From Perlucidibaca sp. (GTDB lineage: Bacteria; Pseudomonadota; Gammaproteobacteria; Pseudomonadales; Moraxellaceae): a stretch of DNA of 64,000 bases. Positions 48,396 through 56,947 of the stretch are shown one piece after another. A model generated the notes under the pieces. That model searched no databases. It was not told the DNA's origin and saw nothing but the letters and a program-made list of their open reading frames with translations. The stretch spans positions 109,976 to 173,975 of the forward strand of contig JAHFSA010000007.1 in assembly GCA_023265995.1 (NCBI GenBank), given 5' to 3'. How positions within the stretch are numbered: position 1 is the stretch's first letter; each line of letters starts with the position of its first letter. The position numbers and the translations under genes were made by a program.

Positions 48396-50146
48396 AGTGG
48401 CGAGCCCAGGGTCAGATGCAGGCGCAGCGGCTTGCCCGGCTCGCTGATCGCGCTGGCAATATCGAGACGCACCGGACCGACCGGCGAGATCCAGCGCAGG
48501 CCGACACCGGCACCCAGTTCCAGCGGCTGCCAGTGCGTATTGAAGGAGTTGCCGGCATCGATGAAGACCGCCGGCCGCCAGGTCGGCCGCCAGCGCCAGT
48601 TGTATTCCAGCGAACCGGCAGCGAGGTACTGGCCACCGACGCTGTCGCCGGCGGCGTTGTGGGGTGACAGGCTGCGATAGTCATAGCCGCGCACGCTGTT
48701 GTCGCCACCGGCATAGAAGCGCACGGTCGGCGGCACCTCGTCGAAGTCCGGGCTGAGTATGGCGCCGGCATCCAGGCGAGCCAGCAGCATGTGGCGATCG
48801 GCAAAGGTGTCCAGCCAGCGCAGGCCGGCGCGCAGCAGAATGTATTCGGCATCCGAGAACAGGGCCGGATGCGTGCCTTCAATCTGATAGGTCTGGCGCA
48901 GGCCGGACCTGGGGTCGAGGCCGCCGCGACTGGTCAGGCGCGTGAAGGAGACACCGGGCACCAGCAGCAGCTGATCGCCGTGCTCGCCGCTGTCGCGCTC
49001 GAAACGCTCGTCCGACACACGCACGCCATAGGTGATCTGCCAGCCACGCGCAGGCTGGATGACGCGCTGCGCACCGACCACGACCTGATGTGTGATGGTG
49101 TCATCGATGTCGTCACGCTGCAGACCGAGGACGAACTGCAGCGTGTCCTCGACCGGGTTGGTCCACGGAATGCTGTACTTCAGCTCGCCCTGCTGCCGCA
49201 CCCTGGACAGCTCGGTGCTGGCCTCGATGCCATGGCCATCGCTGTTCAGCAGATGGCGCTGCCACTCCAGGGTCACGCGCGGGCCGACATCGGTGGCATA
49301 GCCAAGACCGATCGACATCTTGTTGGGGTCGCGATTGTCGGCGCGCACCTCGACCGGAACCACCAGGCCATCCGCTTCGTCACGCTTCAGGGTCACGCGC
49401 ACGTCGGCGAAATAGCGGCTCGCCAGCAGGTTCTTCTGGAACTGGAAGAGCTTGCGGCTGCTGATGTAGTCATCGGGCTTGAACGGCGTCAGGCTCTCCA
49501 GCCAGCGCGCATCGAGGCCGGTCAGCGGATGCCCGGCGAGATCGAGAAAGCGCACCTCGCCGAAACGGTAGCGCGGGCCGCTGTCATAGCTCAGGTCTAT
49601 GTCGGCACGGCGCTGCTGCAGATCGATGGCGATGTCGTGGCGCAGCCAGCGGCCGTCGAAATAGCCGCGCTCCAGGGCGCGGTCGGCAACCTGCTGCTTG
49701 AAGTCCTCGTAATGCCCCTGATGCAGGATGTCGCCCTCGGCCATGGGAAACACCGGCGGCTGGAAGCGCTGATCGCCACCGACCTCGCCCAGCCACTCAA
49801 GCTTGAGCTCATGCACACGCACCGGCTCGCCGGCAGCGACATGCAGGTGCCAGCGACGCTCGTCGCGGCGCAGCTGCACTTGCGGGTCGTAATAGCCCAT
49901 GGCCTTGAGGGCTTCGAAGATGGCGGCGACGGCATCCACCGCGATTTCCTCGTCGCGGTGCAGCGGCTGCTTGCCGCGCTTGTCATCGCTGGCGCGCCAG
50001 GGCTTCACGGCGGCCTCGATCTCCGGCTTGATGGCGGCCGGGGTCAGATCGAACTGCCAGGCGGTCTCGGCCCGGGCCGTCATGGCCACTGTCGCCAGCA
50101 GCAAGACCTGCATTCCCCGTGTCATCCACCCCGCCATGTACCGCAT
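48392..50146 (-). CDS. tamA: Translocation and assembly module outer-membrane protein TamA
   Basis: A 584-residue Omp85-family beta-barrel with three N-terminal POTRA domains. A signal peptide (LLLATVAMTARA) precedes the POTRA region, and the barrel carries the lid-loop region and conserved VRGYDYRSLSP element. It ends [11 protein letters not shown]. Several ATGs occur at the start (50146, 50137 and two more); I give the first, but the start is uncertain. It is coupled to tamB by a 4-base overlap. Confidence 0.92.
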   Translation of the reverse strand: MRYMAGWMTRGMQVLLLATVAMTARAETAWQFDLTPAAIKPEIEAAVKPWRASDDKRGKQPLHRDEEIAVDAVAAIFEALKAMGYYDPQVQLRRDERRWHLHVAAGEPVRVHELKLEWLGEVGGDQRFQPPVFPMAEGDILHQGHYEDFKQQVADRALERGYFDGRWLRHDIAIDLQQRRADIDLSYDSGPRYRFGEVRFLDLAGHPLTGLDARWLESLTPFKPDDYISSRKLFQFQKNLLASRYFADVRVTLKRDEADGLVVPVEVRADNRDPNKMSIGLGYATDVGPRVTLEWQRHLLNSDGHGIEASTELSRVRQQGELKYSIPWTNPVEDTLQFVLGLQRDDIDDTITHQVVVGAQRVIQPARGWQITYGVRVSDERFERDSGEHGDQLLLVPGVSFTRLTSRGGLDPRSGLRQTYQIEGTHPALFSDAEYILLRAGLRWLDTFADRHMLLARLDAGAILSPDFDEVPPTVRFYAGGDNSVRGYDYRSLSPHNAAGDSVGGQYLAAGSLEYNWRWRPTWRPAVFIDAGNSFNTHWQPLELGAGVGLRWISPVGPVRLDIASAISEPGKPLRLHLTLGSPL

Positions 50147-50218
50147 CCCTTTTCTGCACGCCTGAATGATAGCCAGTTTTGTTCGTCCGCCGCGCCTGCA
50201 TGTTTTTCGCGAAAAGCG

Positions 50219-50247
50219 TTGATACTGTCCATATGGACAGTTATAGT
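50219..50247 (+). promoter_or_regulatory. Strong promoter whose spacer is a LexA-box-like palindrome
   Basis: TTGATA (50219-50224) and TATAGT (50242-50247), each one mismatch from consensus, are spaced by 17 bases. The spacer is filled by the perfect 18-base palindrome ACTGTCCATATGGACAGT (50224-50241). This is CTGT-N8-ACAG, the LexA-box pattern of many gammaproteobacteria. A repressor bound there would block the promoter completely. Downstream is a 43-codon gene. Confidence 0.72.
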
Positions 50248-50308
50248 CGAAACAACATCACCGCAGTTTCGGCAAGACTAACAACTGGCCTGCGCCAGGG
50301 AGGTTGCA

Positions 50309-50440
50309 ATGAACTCGCTCTCTTCGTTCCTGACCCTGCTTCTCATGCTGATCAGCCTGCTGGCGCTGATCATCGACCCCGCCCTCAACGACCATGGCAA
50401 CAGCGACGCCCCGGAAGCCGGCAAGCCGCCACGCCTGTGA
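50309..50440 (+). CDS. 43-residue single-pass membrane peptide (unrecognised)
   Basis: A short gene missed by length cut-offs: MNSLSSFLTLLLMLISLLAL... It has one hydrophobic helix (residues about 7-23), then a polar, Pro-rich tail ending GKPPRL. GGGAGG lies six bases before the ATG, and a consensus-like promoter with a LexA-like palindrome lies 62 bases upstream. By layout it resembles SOS-controlled small membrane toxins such as TisB, but it has no obvious sequence identity to them. Expression and function are inference. Confidence 0.68.
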   Translation: MNSLSSFLTLLLMLISLLALIIDPALNDHGNSDAPEAGKPPRL

Positions 50441-50472
50441 AACGGCTTCGTTCGTGATGCAGCAGGCACGGC

Positions 50473-51372
50473 TCAGAGCCGGAAGGCCGACTCGAAGTAT
50501 CGCGCCTGTCCGGTGACCGGGTCGGTGAATGCCAGCGTCCGCGCCAGCAGCTGCAGCGGGCGTGAATGATCGGCGCCGGCATCGTCTCCTGCTTCCGGCA
50601 CGGTCAATTCCGGGTAGAAGCTGTCATTGACGATAGGCAGTCCCAGCCCGGCGAAATGCACACGGATCTGGTGCTTGCGACCACTCACCGGCTCGGCCCG
50701 GTACAGGCTCAGTTCGCCGCGCCGCTCGATCAGGTCGATGCGGGTTTCCGAGTTGGCCTCGCCGGCCACCTCCTGCATGCGGAAAAAAGGCTCGCCGGCT
50801 TCGAGGCGACTGCGGCGCCACAGCGGAAAGCTCAGGTCGTCAGCATGTGGCGCCAGCACATCGTAGGCCTTGTCGATGCGGCGCTCACGGAACAGCGCGG
50901 CATAGGCATTGCGAGTGGCCGGGTTGACCGAGAACAGCACCAGACCGGCGGTTTCGCGGTCAATACGATGCAGTGGTGCCAGGTCATCGAGGCCACCCTC
51001 ACGGCGCAGACGCACCAGCAGGGTTTCCTGAAGAAAGCGGCCGGCCGGCATGACCGGCAGGAAATGCGGCTTGTCGGCGACCAGAATGTGATCGTCGCGG
51101 TAGATCACGCGCTCGCGGAAAGGAATCTCCGGCTCGTCGGCGATCTCGCGGTAGTAATGAATGCAGGCGCCGACCCGGTACGCGCTGGCGGGCGTCATCA
51201 CCTGCCCGGCCTCATCCATCACCAGGCCGCGCGCCATGCGCGAACGCCAGGCGGCCTCGCCGATCTCGCTGAAACGCTCGCAGAGGAAGGCCAGCAGACC
51301 GGGCCACTGTCCGGGCGGCAGCCACTGGTAGCTGGGCGCCACGCCATTGACCAGCGGCAAGGGAGATTTCAT
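50473..51372 (-). CDS. RluA-family pseudouridine synthase
   Basis: A 299-residue enzyme that isomerises uridine in rRNA or tRNA. The catalytic Asp lies in PLHRIDRETAGLVLFS near residue 146, and the conserved GRKHQIRVHFAGLGLPI block near 230. It has an N-terminal extension of about 85 residues without a clear S4 domain. This is typical of the YqcB/RluA-like group whose target is unknown. It lies 13 bases after the DUF6882 gene, at the tail of the ccm run. Confidence 0.91.
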   Translation of the reverse strand: MKSPLPLVNGVAPSYQWLPPGQWPGLLAFLCERFSEIGEAAWRSRMARGLVMDEAGQVMTPASAYRVGACIHYYREIADEPEIPFRERVIYRDDHILVADKPHFLPVMPAGRFLQETLLVRLRREGGLDDLAPLHRIDRETAGLVLFSVNPATRNAYAALFRERRIDKAYDVLAPHADDLSFPLWRRSRLEAGEPFFRMQEVAGEANSETRIDLIERRGELSLYRAEPVSGRKHQIRVHFAGLGLPIVNDSFYPELTVPEAGDDAGADHSRPLQLLARTLAFTDPVTGQARYFESAFRL

Positions 51373-51385
51373 GGCCGGCCGCCGC

Positions 51386-51850
51386 TCAGTCGAGCAGCGG
51401 CTGCTCCAATGCCAGGAACAGCCAGGTTTCACGGTTGGGTGCGCGATAGCAGCCTATGGCATCGATATGTGCCACTGCCAGCGCGGCCAGCTCCCAGGCC
51501 ATGCCGGCATCGGCCTGTATGGGCTCGGCTTCGGCGAAGAGATCGTAGTCGGTGCGCTCGGCCAGCTCCTTGAACACGGCGGCCTTGTCGCGCAGGGGCT
51601 GTTCGAGATGACCGTTGGCCCAGGCCCACTTCCAGCTGTCCTGACCGGAGGAATAGGTACCTATCGGCGTCACCGCGAAGCTGACCTTGCGGCTGCCGTC
51701 GGCGGCGAAGAAATCGATGGCACCACGATGGTGATCAAAGAACCAGCGTCTCATGCCGGACAGGCCGAAATGCGACTCCAGCCGCGCCTGCTTGGTCTTC
51801 AGGGTCGCGCTGCAGTCGGCCAGCAGCTGATCGAATTCGACTTCGTTCAT
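51386..51850 (-). CDS. DUF6882 protein
   Basis: A 154-residue soluble protein. The Trp-rich central motif [19 protein letters not shown] is the hallmark of DUF6882, and the surrounding segments ([30 protein letters not shown]) fit. The function is unknown. The start overlaps the ccmE stop by four bases (ATGA), so it is translationally coupled to cytochrome c maturation genes, although no link is known. Confidence 0.8.
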   Translation of the reverse strand: MNEVEFDQLLADCSATLKTKQARLESHFGLSGMRRWFFDHHRGAIDFFAADGSRKVSFAVTPIGTYSSGQDSWKWAWANGHLEQPLRDKAAVFKELAERTDYDLFAEAEPIQADAGMAWELAALAVAHIDAIGCYRAPNRETWLFLALEQPLLD

Positions 51851-52290
51851 TTTGCCTGCCCGCCCGGATGACCGGCCTGCTCGATGGCGTCCTTGACCCG
51901 CGGCGGCATGTAGTTCTCGTCATGCTTGGCGAGCACTTCGTCAGCCTTGACCACACCATCCTGCCAGCGGCCGTTGGCCACTATGCCCTGCCCCTCGCGG
52001 AACAGGTCGGGCAGGATGCCCTGGTAGACCACATCGACGGTCTGCTTCAGGTCGGTGACGGTGAAGCGCACGGCCAGGCTGTCCGGCGAGCGGCGCAGCG
52101 AGCCCTGCATGACCAGACCGCCGACCTGGATGCGCTGACCTTCGGAGGCCTCGTGCGCGGCCAGCTGCGACGGCGTGTAGAACAGGTTGATGTTCTGGCG
52201 CAGGGCGTAGCTGGCCAGGCCCACGGCCACGCCGAGGCCGGCCAGCAGGCCGATGATCCAGAACAGGCGACGACGACGCTGGGGATGCAT
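51847..52290 (-). CDS. ccmE: Cytochrome c maturation haem chaperone CcmE
   Basis: A 147-residue inner-membrane-anchored periplasmic chaperone. An N-terminal anchor ([20 protein letters not shown]) is followed by an OB-fold domain. The conserved haem-binding motif [10 protein letters not shown] carries the His that bonds haem covalently. It shares one base with the ccmD stop and follows the standard ccmABCDE order. Confidence 0.97.
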   Translation of the reverse strand: MHPQRRRRLFWIIGLLAGLGVAVGLASYALRQNINLFYTPSQLAAHEASEGQRIQVGGLVMQGSLRRSPDSLAVRFTVTDLKQTVDVVYQGILPDLFREGQGIVANGRWQDGVVKADEVLAKHDENYMPPRVKDAIEQAGHPGGQAK

Positions 52291-52499
52291 CAGGACGGAT
52301 CTCCGGAAGAGGTTGGCTTGGTGCGCGCATGGTGACGCGCCAGCTGGCGGCGCTGGTCGCGCAGCCAGCGCTGCTGGCCGCGACGTGTCTGCGCGATCAG
52401 CAGCAGCAGGCCGAAGAAGACCAGACCATAGGACAGCCAGACGTAGCGGCCGTGGCCGCCCATGGCGAGAAAGTCATGCAGGGAAGCAAAGGCCATCAT
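52290..52499 (-). CDS. ccmD: Haem exporter protein CcmD
   Basis: A 69-residue small membrane protein that releases holo-CcmE from the CcmABC complex. It has the typical [21 protein letters not shown]-terminus and one helix ([12 protein letters not shown]), then a basic tail. The start overlaps the ccmC stop (ATGA) and its stop shares a base with ccmE. It is too short for most ORF filters in its correct frame. Confidence 0.92.
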   Translation of the reverse strand: MMAFASLHDFLAMGGHGRYVWLSYGLVFFGLLLLIAQTRRGQQRWLRDQRRQLARHHARTKPTSSGDPS

Positions 52500-53272
52500 G
52501 CTCTCCCCGCTGCCGGGCCGGATGCCAGGATGATGTTCCTGACCCACTGGCTGCGGCGCTCGCGGCGAAGAATCTCGTGGCGGCTGCGCTGGATCACCAG
52601 CGCGCCGAAGAGCAGATAGAGGCCGAGCAGCATGACCAGCAGCGGCAGATACATTTCCGGCGGCATGGTCGGGCGCTCGGTGATGCGGAAGGTCGAACCC
52701 TGATGCAGGGTGTTCCACCACTGCACCGAGTACTTGATGATGGGCAGGTTGACGACCCCCACCAGCGCCAGGATGGCGGAGGCCTTGCTGCCCTGCGCGG
52801 CATCCTCATAGGCATTGTGCAGGGCGATCACACCCATATAAAGGAAGAGCAGCAGCAGCATGGAGGTCAGACGGGCATCCCAGACCCAGTAGGTGCCCCA
52901 GGTCGGCTTGCCCCAGAGCGAGCCGGTGACCAGCGCGAAAAAGCAGAACAGCGCACCCACCGGCGCCGCCGCCTTGGCCACCATCTCCGCCGTCTTCACG
53001 CGCCAGACCAGCGAAATCACGGCGCAGACGGCCAGCAGCAGATAGCCGCCCATGGCCAGGCTGGCAGACGGCACATGAATGAAGATGATGCGGTAGCTGT
53101 TGCCCTGCTGATAGTCGGGCGGCGCGAAGGCCAGACCCCAGACCAGGCCGACCGCCAGCAGCACGGCCGCCGGCCAGGCCAGCCAGGGCAGCCAGCGCCC
53201 GCTCAGCTCGTAGAAATGTCGCGGACTCACCGTCCGTTCGAAGGCAGCCCAGAGATCACGCAACCACTTCAT
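52496..53272 (-). CDS. ccmC: Haem lyase/handling protein CcmC
   Basis: A 258-residue membrane protein with six helices and the Trp-rich haem-handling loop WGTYWVWDARLTS near residue 130, flanked by conserved His (IIFIHVPSA). CcmC loads haem onto CcmE. It is 20 bases downstream of ccmB. Confidence 0.96.
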   Translation of the reverse strand: MKWLRDLWAAFERTVSPRHFYELSGRWLPWLAWPAAVLLAVGLVWGLAFAPPDYQQGNSYRIIFIHVPSASLAMGGYLLLAVCAVISLVWRVKTAEMVAKAAAPVGALFCFFALVTGSLWGKPTWGTYWVWDARLTSMLLLLFLYMGVIALHNAYEDAAQGSKASAILALVGVVNLPIIKYSVQWWNTLHQGSTFRITERPTMPPEMYLPLLVMLLGLYLLFGALVIQRSRHEILRRERRSQWVRNIILASGPAAGRA

Positions 53273-53292
53273 GCCATGTCCTCGATTCCAGT

Positions 53293-53970
53293 TCAGGCGC
53301 CACTGACCGCCAGGCGCAACGCCGCCGCCGCCGCCAGCGGCGCCAGCAGCAGTGCCAGCACCAGGAAGGCGCCGAGCACGGCCACATAACCATCAACCGG
53401 CAGGCCGATCATGCAGGCCTGCACCGCCGCGGTGGCAAAGATCAGCACCGGGATGTGCAGGGGCAGCGTGATCAGCGGCACCAGCACGCCACCACGGCGC
53501 AAGCCTACCGTGAGCGCGGCGCCGATGGCACTGATCAGGCTCAGTGTCAGGGTGCCGAGCAGCAGGGTCAGACAGAGCACGGGCACGGCCTGGGCCGGCA
53601 GATTAAGCAAGATGGCCGCCAGCGGTGTCAGCAGCGTCAGGCTGAGTCCGGTCTGCAGCCAGTGCGCCAGCACCTTGGCAAGCACCAGCAACGGCAACGG
53701 CGCGGGCGTCAGCAACAGCTGCTCCAGGGTGCCGTCGGCGTAATCGCCGCGAAACAGGCTGTCCATGGCCAGCAGCACGGCCAGCAAGGCGGCGATCCAG
53801 ATGATGCCAGCGGCCAGCTCGCGCAGGCGCGCGGGTTCCGGACTCACCGCCAGCGGCACCAGCGCGATGACCATGAGGAAGAACACCAGAGGATTCAGCC
53901 AGTCGCCACTCTGGCGCAGGCCGAGACTGAGGTCGCGCCGCAGCAGGCGCCAGGCGGTCAGCCAGATCAT
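53293..53970 (-). CDS. ccmB: Haem exporter permease CcmB
   Basis: A 225-residue permease of the CcmAB ABC transporter with six hydrophobic helices. The family segments are FFLMVIALVPLAVSPEP, the DGTLEQLLLTPAPLPLLVLA coupling region and PLITLPLHIPVLIFATAAV. CcmAB uses ATP to release holo-CcmE. The start overlaps ccmA by four bases. Confidence 0.95.
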   Translation of the reverse strand: MIWLTAWRLLRRDLSLGLRQSGDWLNPLVFFLMVIALVPLAVSPEPARLRELAAGIIWIAALLAVLLAMDSLFRGDYADGTLEQLLLTPAPLPLLVLAKVLAHWLQTGLSLTLLTPLAAILLNLPAQAVPVLCLTLLLGTLTLSLISAIGAALTVGLRRGGVLVPLITLPLHIPVLIFATAAVQACMIGLPVDGYVAVLGAFLVLALLLAPLAAAAALRLAVSGA

Positions 53971-54647
53971 GCCCCGCCCTCCTGCTCGTCATGGCCCCAG
54001 TCGGCCTCTTCCGCTTCGTCATCTTCCGTGACCGGGCGAGTCAGCACGAGCTGGCGCAGCGGGCAGCGCAGCTTCAGGACATGATGGGTGGTCAGCAGCG
54101 CCATGCCGCCGCGCTCGGCGTGATCGGCGATCCAGCCTTCCAGCTCGGCCACGCCCTGCTGGTCGATGGCGGTGAACGGCTCGTCGAGTATCCACAGCGG
54201 CACCGGCTCGGTGAACAGGCGAGCGAGCGCCACACGGCGCTTCTGCCCGGCGGAGAGCTGGCCGCAGGGGCTGTCCTCGTAGCCGTCGAGACCGACCCGC
54301 GCCAGTGCCGCGGACAGATCGGCCTCGGTCAGCATCAGGCCGCGACAGGCGGCCAGGAAATTCAGGTTTTCCGCCACCGTGAGCGCGGCCTTGATGCCGG
54401 GCAGATGGCCAATGAACAGCAGATTGCGCTGGAAATCCTCGGGATCGTGTTCGCGCGGATGCTCCAGCCAGTGGACGTGCCCGTGCTGTGCCCGCCCCAG
54501 GCCGGCCACCAGATGCAGCAGCGTGGTCTTGCCGGCGCCATTGGGGCCGCAGACCTGCAGCACATCACCCGGACGCAGCGAGGCCGACAGTCCGCTGAAC
54601 AGGCAGCGGTCGTCTCGCCAGACTTCCAGATGATGCAGATCGAGCAA
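53967..54647 (-). CDS. ccmA: Haem exporter ATP-binding protein CcmA
   Basis: A 226-residue ABC ATPase with Walker A GPNGAGKTT near residue 35, signature LSAGQKRRVALARL near 132 and Walker B PLWILDEPF near 152. A C-terminal tail rich in Asp and Glu (about 20 residues) is unusual. It is the first gene of ccmABCDE; ccmFGHI do not follow in this window. Confidence 0.95.
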   Translation of the reverse strand: MLDLHHLEVWRDDRCLFSGLSASLRPGDVLQVCGPNGAGKTTLLHLVAGLGRAQHGHVHWLEHPREHDPEDFQRNLLFIGHLPGIKAALTVAENLNFLAACRGLMLTEADLSAALARVGLDGYEDSPCGQLSAGQKRRVALARLFTEPVPLWILDEPFTAIDQQGVAELEGWIADHAERGGMALLTTHHVLKLRCPLRQLVLTRPVTEDDEAEEADWGHDEQEGGA

Positions 54648-54793
54648 GAGGGGTGTTCCAGATCAAAGATATGCACCATTGTAGCCCAAGCCGCCGGATT
54701 TTCTTATGATTTGGAAATGATCGGGAGCCAGGTCCGTCAGCACGACGAGGCCTGCCATGACAACAACAAGAAAATCTCCGACAAGGAATTCAC

Positions 54794-56899
54794 ATGCCCC
54801 GCCATTTCGATTCGCTCGACGTCTGCCTCGACAACATGCTCGCCCTCACCGGCCCGCGTGTGGTGATCGGTACACCACTGGGCATAGGCAAGCCCAACGC
54901 CCTGCTCAACCGGCTCTATGCCCGCATCAAGGCCGATCCGGCACGCAGCCTGCGCATCCTGACCGCGCTCTCGCTGCAGAAACCGCAGACCTCGAACGCA
55001 CTTGAAGAAGCCTTCATGCGGCCCTTCATCGACCGCGTCTTCGGTGACTATGTCGAGCTCGACTACGTCACCGACCTGCGCAAGGGCAAACTGCCGGCCA
55101 ATGTCGATGTCTCCGAGTTCTTCCTCAAGTCCGGCGACTATCTGCGCAACGATTACGCCCAGCAGAACTACATGGCGACCCACTACACCCATGCCGCCCG
55201 CGACATGCTGCTGCAGGGCGTCAACGTCGTCGCCCAGGCCGTGGCCATCCGCGAGCGCGACGGTCGTACCGAATACTCGCTGTCCTGCAACCCGGACGTG
55301 ACCCTGGATCTGCTGCCGCTGTTCAAGGCCACCGGCGCCCAGGTCTATCGCGTGCTGCTGGTCAACCGCGAGCTGCCCTTCATGGAGAACGATGCCATTG
55401 TCGATCTCAATCTGATCGATGCCGTGGTCGACTGCCCGGAAGGCACGCACACGCTGTTCTCGGCGCCCAACATGAATGTCAGCCTGGCCGAATACGCCAT
55501 CGGCCTGCACGCCTCGTCGCTGGTGCGCGATGGCGGCACGCTGCAGATCGGCATCGGCTCGCTCGGCGACGCCATCACCCAGGGTCTGATTCTGCGTGAC
55601 CGGCAGAACGACGACTATCGCGCCATGCTGCTGGCGCTGGGCTCGCACCAGACCCAGGTCGGCCCGTTCGAGCAGGGCCTCTACGGCTGCAGCGAAATGT
55701 TCGTCAACGGCTTCATGAAGCTCATGCAGGCCGGCATCATCCGCCGCCCGGTCTATGATCATGCCGGTCTGCAGAACCTGCTCAACAGCGGCCGCATCAG
55801 CGAGCAGATCTGCCTGGACATGCTCGATGCCCTGGTCGAGCACGGCAGCATCCGCACCCTGCTCAACGCCGCCGATGTCGCCCTGCTGCAGCGTTTCGGC
55901 ATTTTCCGCGAGACCGTGACGCTGGATGGCGAAACGCTGGTGATCAATGACCAACGCGTGCCGGCCCGTCTCGATGCCGTCGAAACCCGTGCCGCCCTGT
56001 CCGCCGCCGGCCTCGGCGAGCGCCTGCGTGGCGGCCATACCATGACCGGTGGCTTCTTCCTCGGCCCGCGCGACTTCTATCAGGCCCTGCGCGACCTCGA
56101 CGACGACACCCGCGCCAAGGTCAACATGACCGCCATCGGCTTCATCAACCAGCTCTACGGTCAGGACGGCCTCGGCCGCGCCCAGCGCAAGGACGCCAGT
56201 TTCATCAACACCTGCATGATGATGACGCTGCTCGGCTCGGCGATCTCCGATGGCCTGGAGACCGGGCGCGTGGTCAGCGGCGTCGGCGGCCAGTACAACT
56301 TCGTCGCCATGTCGCATGCCCTGCCCGATGCCCAGTCCATCCTCATGCTGCGCTCCAGCCGCGAAGGTGGCGGCCCGCGTGGCGAGGCCAGCTCCAACAT
56401 TGTCTGGAACTACGGCTACACCACCATCCCGCGCCAGCTGCGCGACATCGTCATCACCGAATACGGCATTGCCGACCTGCGCGGCCACACCGACCGCGAG
56501 ATCATCCAGCGTCTGCTCGCCATCACCGACTCGCGCTTCCAGGAGCAACTGCTGGCCAAGGCCAAGTCGGCCGGCAAGATCGAGGCCGGTTACGTGATTC
56601 CGGCCAGCCAGCGCCAGAACCTGCCGGAGGTGCTGGCCGCGCGCCTGCTGCCGTTCAAGGACAAGGGCCTGCTGCCGGACTTCCCGTTCGGTTGCGACCT
56701 GACGCCGGACGAGCTGAAGATCGCCAAGGTGCTGAACCGCATGAAGGCCATCAAGGATGACAAGGTGGCCGTGCTCAAGGCGCTCTGGAACGGTCGCAAC
56801 AAGACCGCGCCGGCGGGCTGGCTGCAGCGCATGCAACTGGACAACCCGCAAAGCCTGCAGGAAAAGATCACCTGTCGACTGTTCATTGCCTGCAGCTGA
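54794..56899 (+). CDS. Acetyl-CoA hydrolase/transferase-family protein (long form)
   Basis: A 701-residue CoA-transferase. The C-terminal half carries the family signature ITEYGIADLRGHTDREI near residue 555, and the central part has GTLQIGIGSLGDAIT. Typical acetyl-CoA hydrolases/transferases have 500-550 residues. This one has an expanded middle (residues about 250-480), characteristic of a less studied subgroup. AAGGA precedes the ATG. It lies alone between ccmA and dsbD. The acyl substrate is unknown. Confidence 0.87.
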   Translation: MPRHFDSLDVCLDNMLALTGPRVVIGTPLGIGKPNALLNRLYARIKADPARSLRILTALSLQKPQTSNALEEAFMRPFIDRVFGDYVELDYVTDLRKGKLPANVDVSEFFLKSGDYLRNDYAQQNYMATHYTHAARDMLLQGVNVVAQAVAIRERDGRTEYSLSCNPDVTLDLLPLFKATGAQVYRVLLVNRELPFMENDAIVDLNLIDAVVDCPEGTHTLFSAPNMNVSLAEYAIGLHASSLVRDGGTLQIGIGSLGDAITQGLILRDRQNDDYRAMLLALGSHQTQVGPFEQGLYGCSEMFVNGFMKLMQAGIIRRPVYDHAGLQNLLNSGRISEQICLDMLDALVEHGSIRTLLNAADVALLQRFGIFRETVTLDGETLVINDQRVPARLDAVETRAALSAAGLGERLRGGHTMTGGFFLGPRDFYQALRDLDDDTRAKVNMTAIGFINQLYGQDGLGRAQRKDASFINTCMMMTLLGSAISDGLETGRVVSGVGGQYNFVAMSHALPDAQSILMLRSSREGGGPRGEASSNIVWNYGYTTIPRQLRDIVITEYGIADLRGHTDREIIQRLLAITDSRFQEQLLAKAKSAGKIEAGYVIPASQRQNLPEVLAARLLPFKDKGLLPDFPFGCDLTPDELKIAKVLNRMKAIKDDKVAVLKALWNGRNKTAPAGWLQRMQLDNPQSLQEKITCRLFIACS

Positions 56900-56947
56900 G
56901 CGCCATACTTGCGCACCGGTTATTCGCCTCCGCCCAGAGCCTCACGA

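Noticed and set aside
54737..56851. A 704-codon minus-strand frame opposite the CoA hydrolase/transferase
   Set aside because: Antisense shadow; the plus-strand protein carries a family signature and ribosome-binding site.
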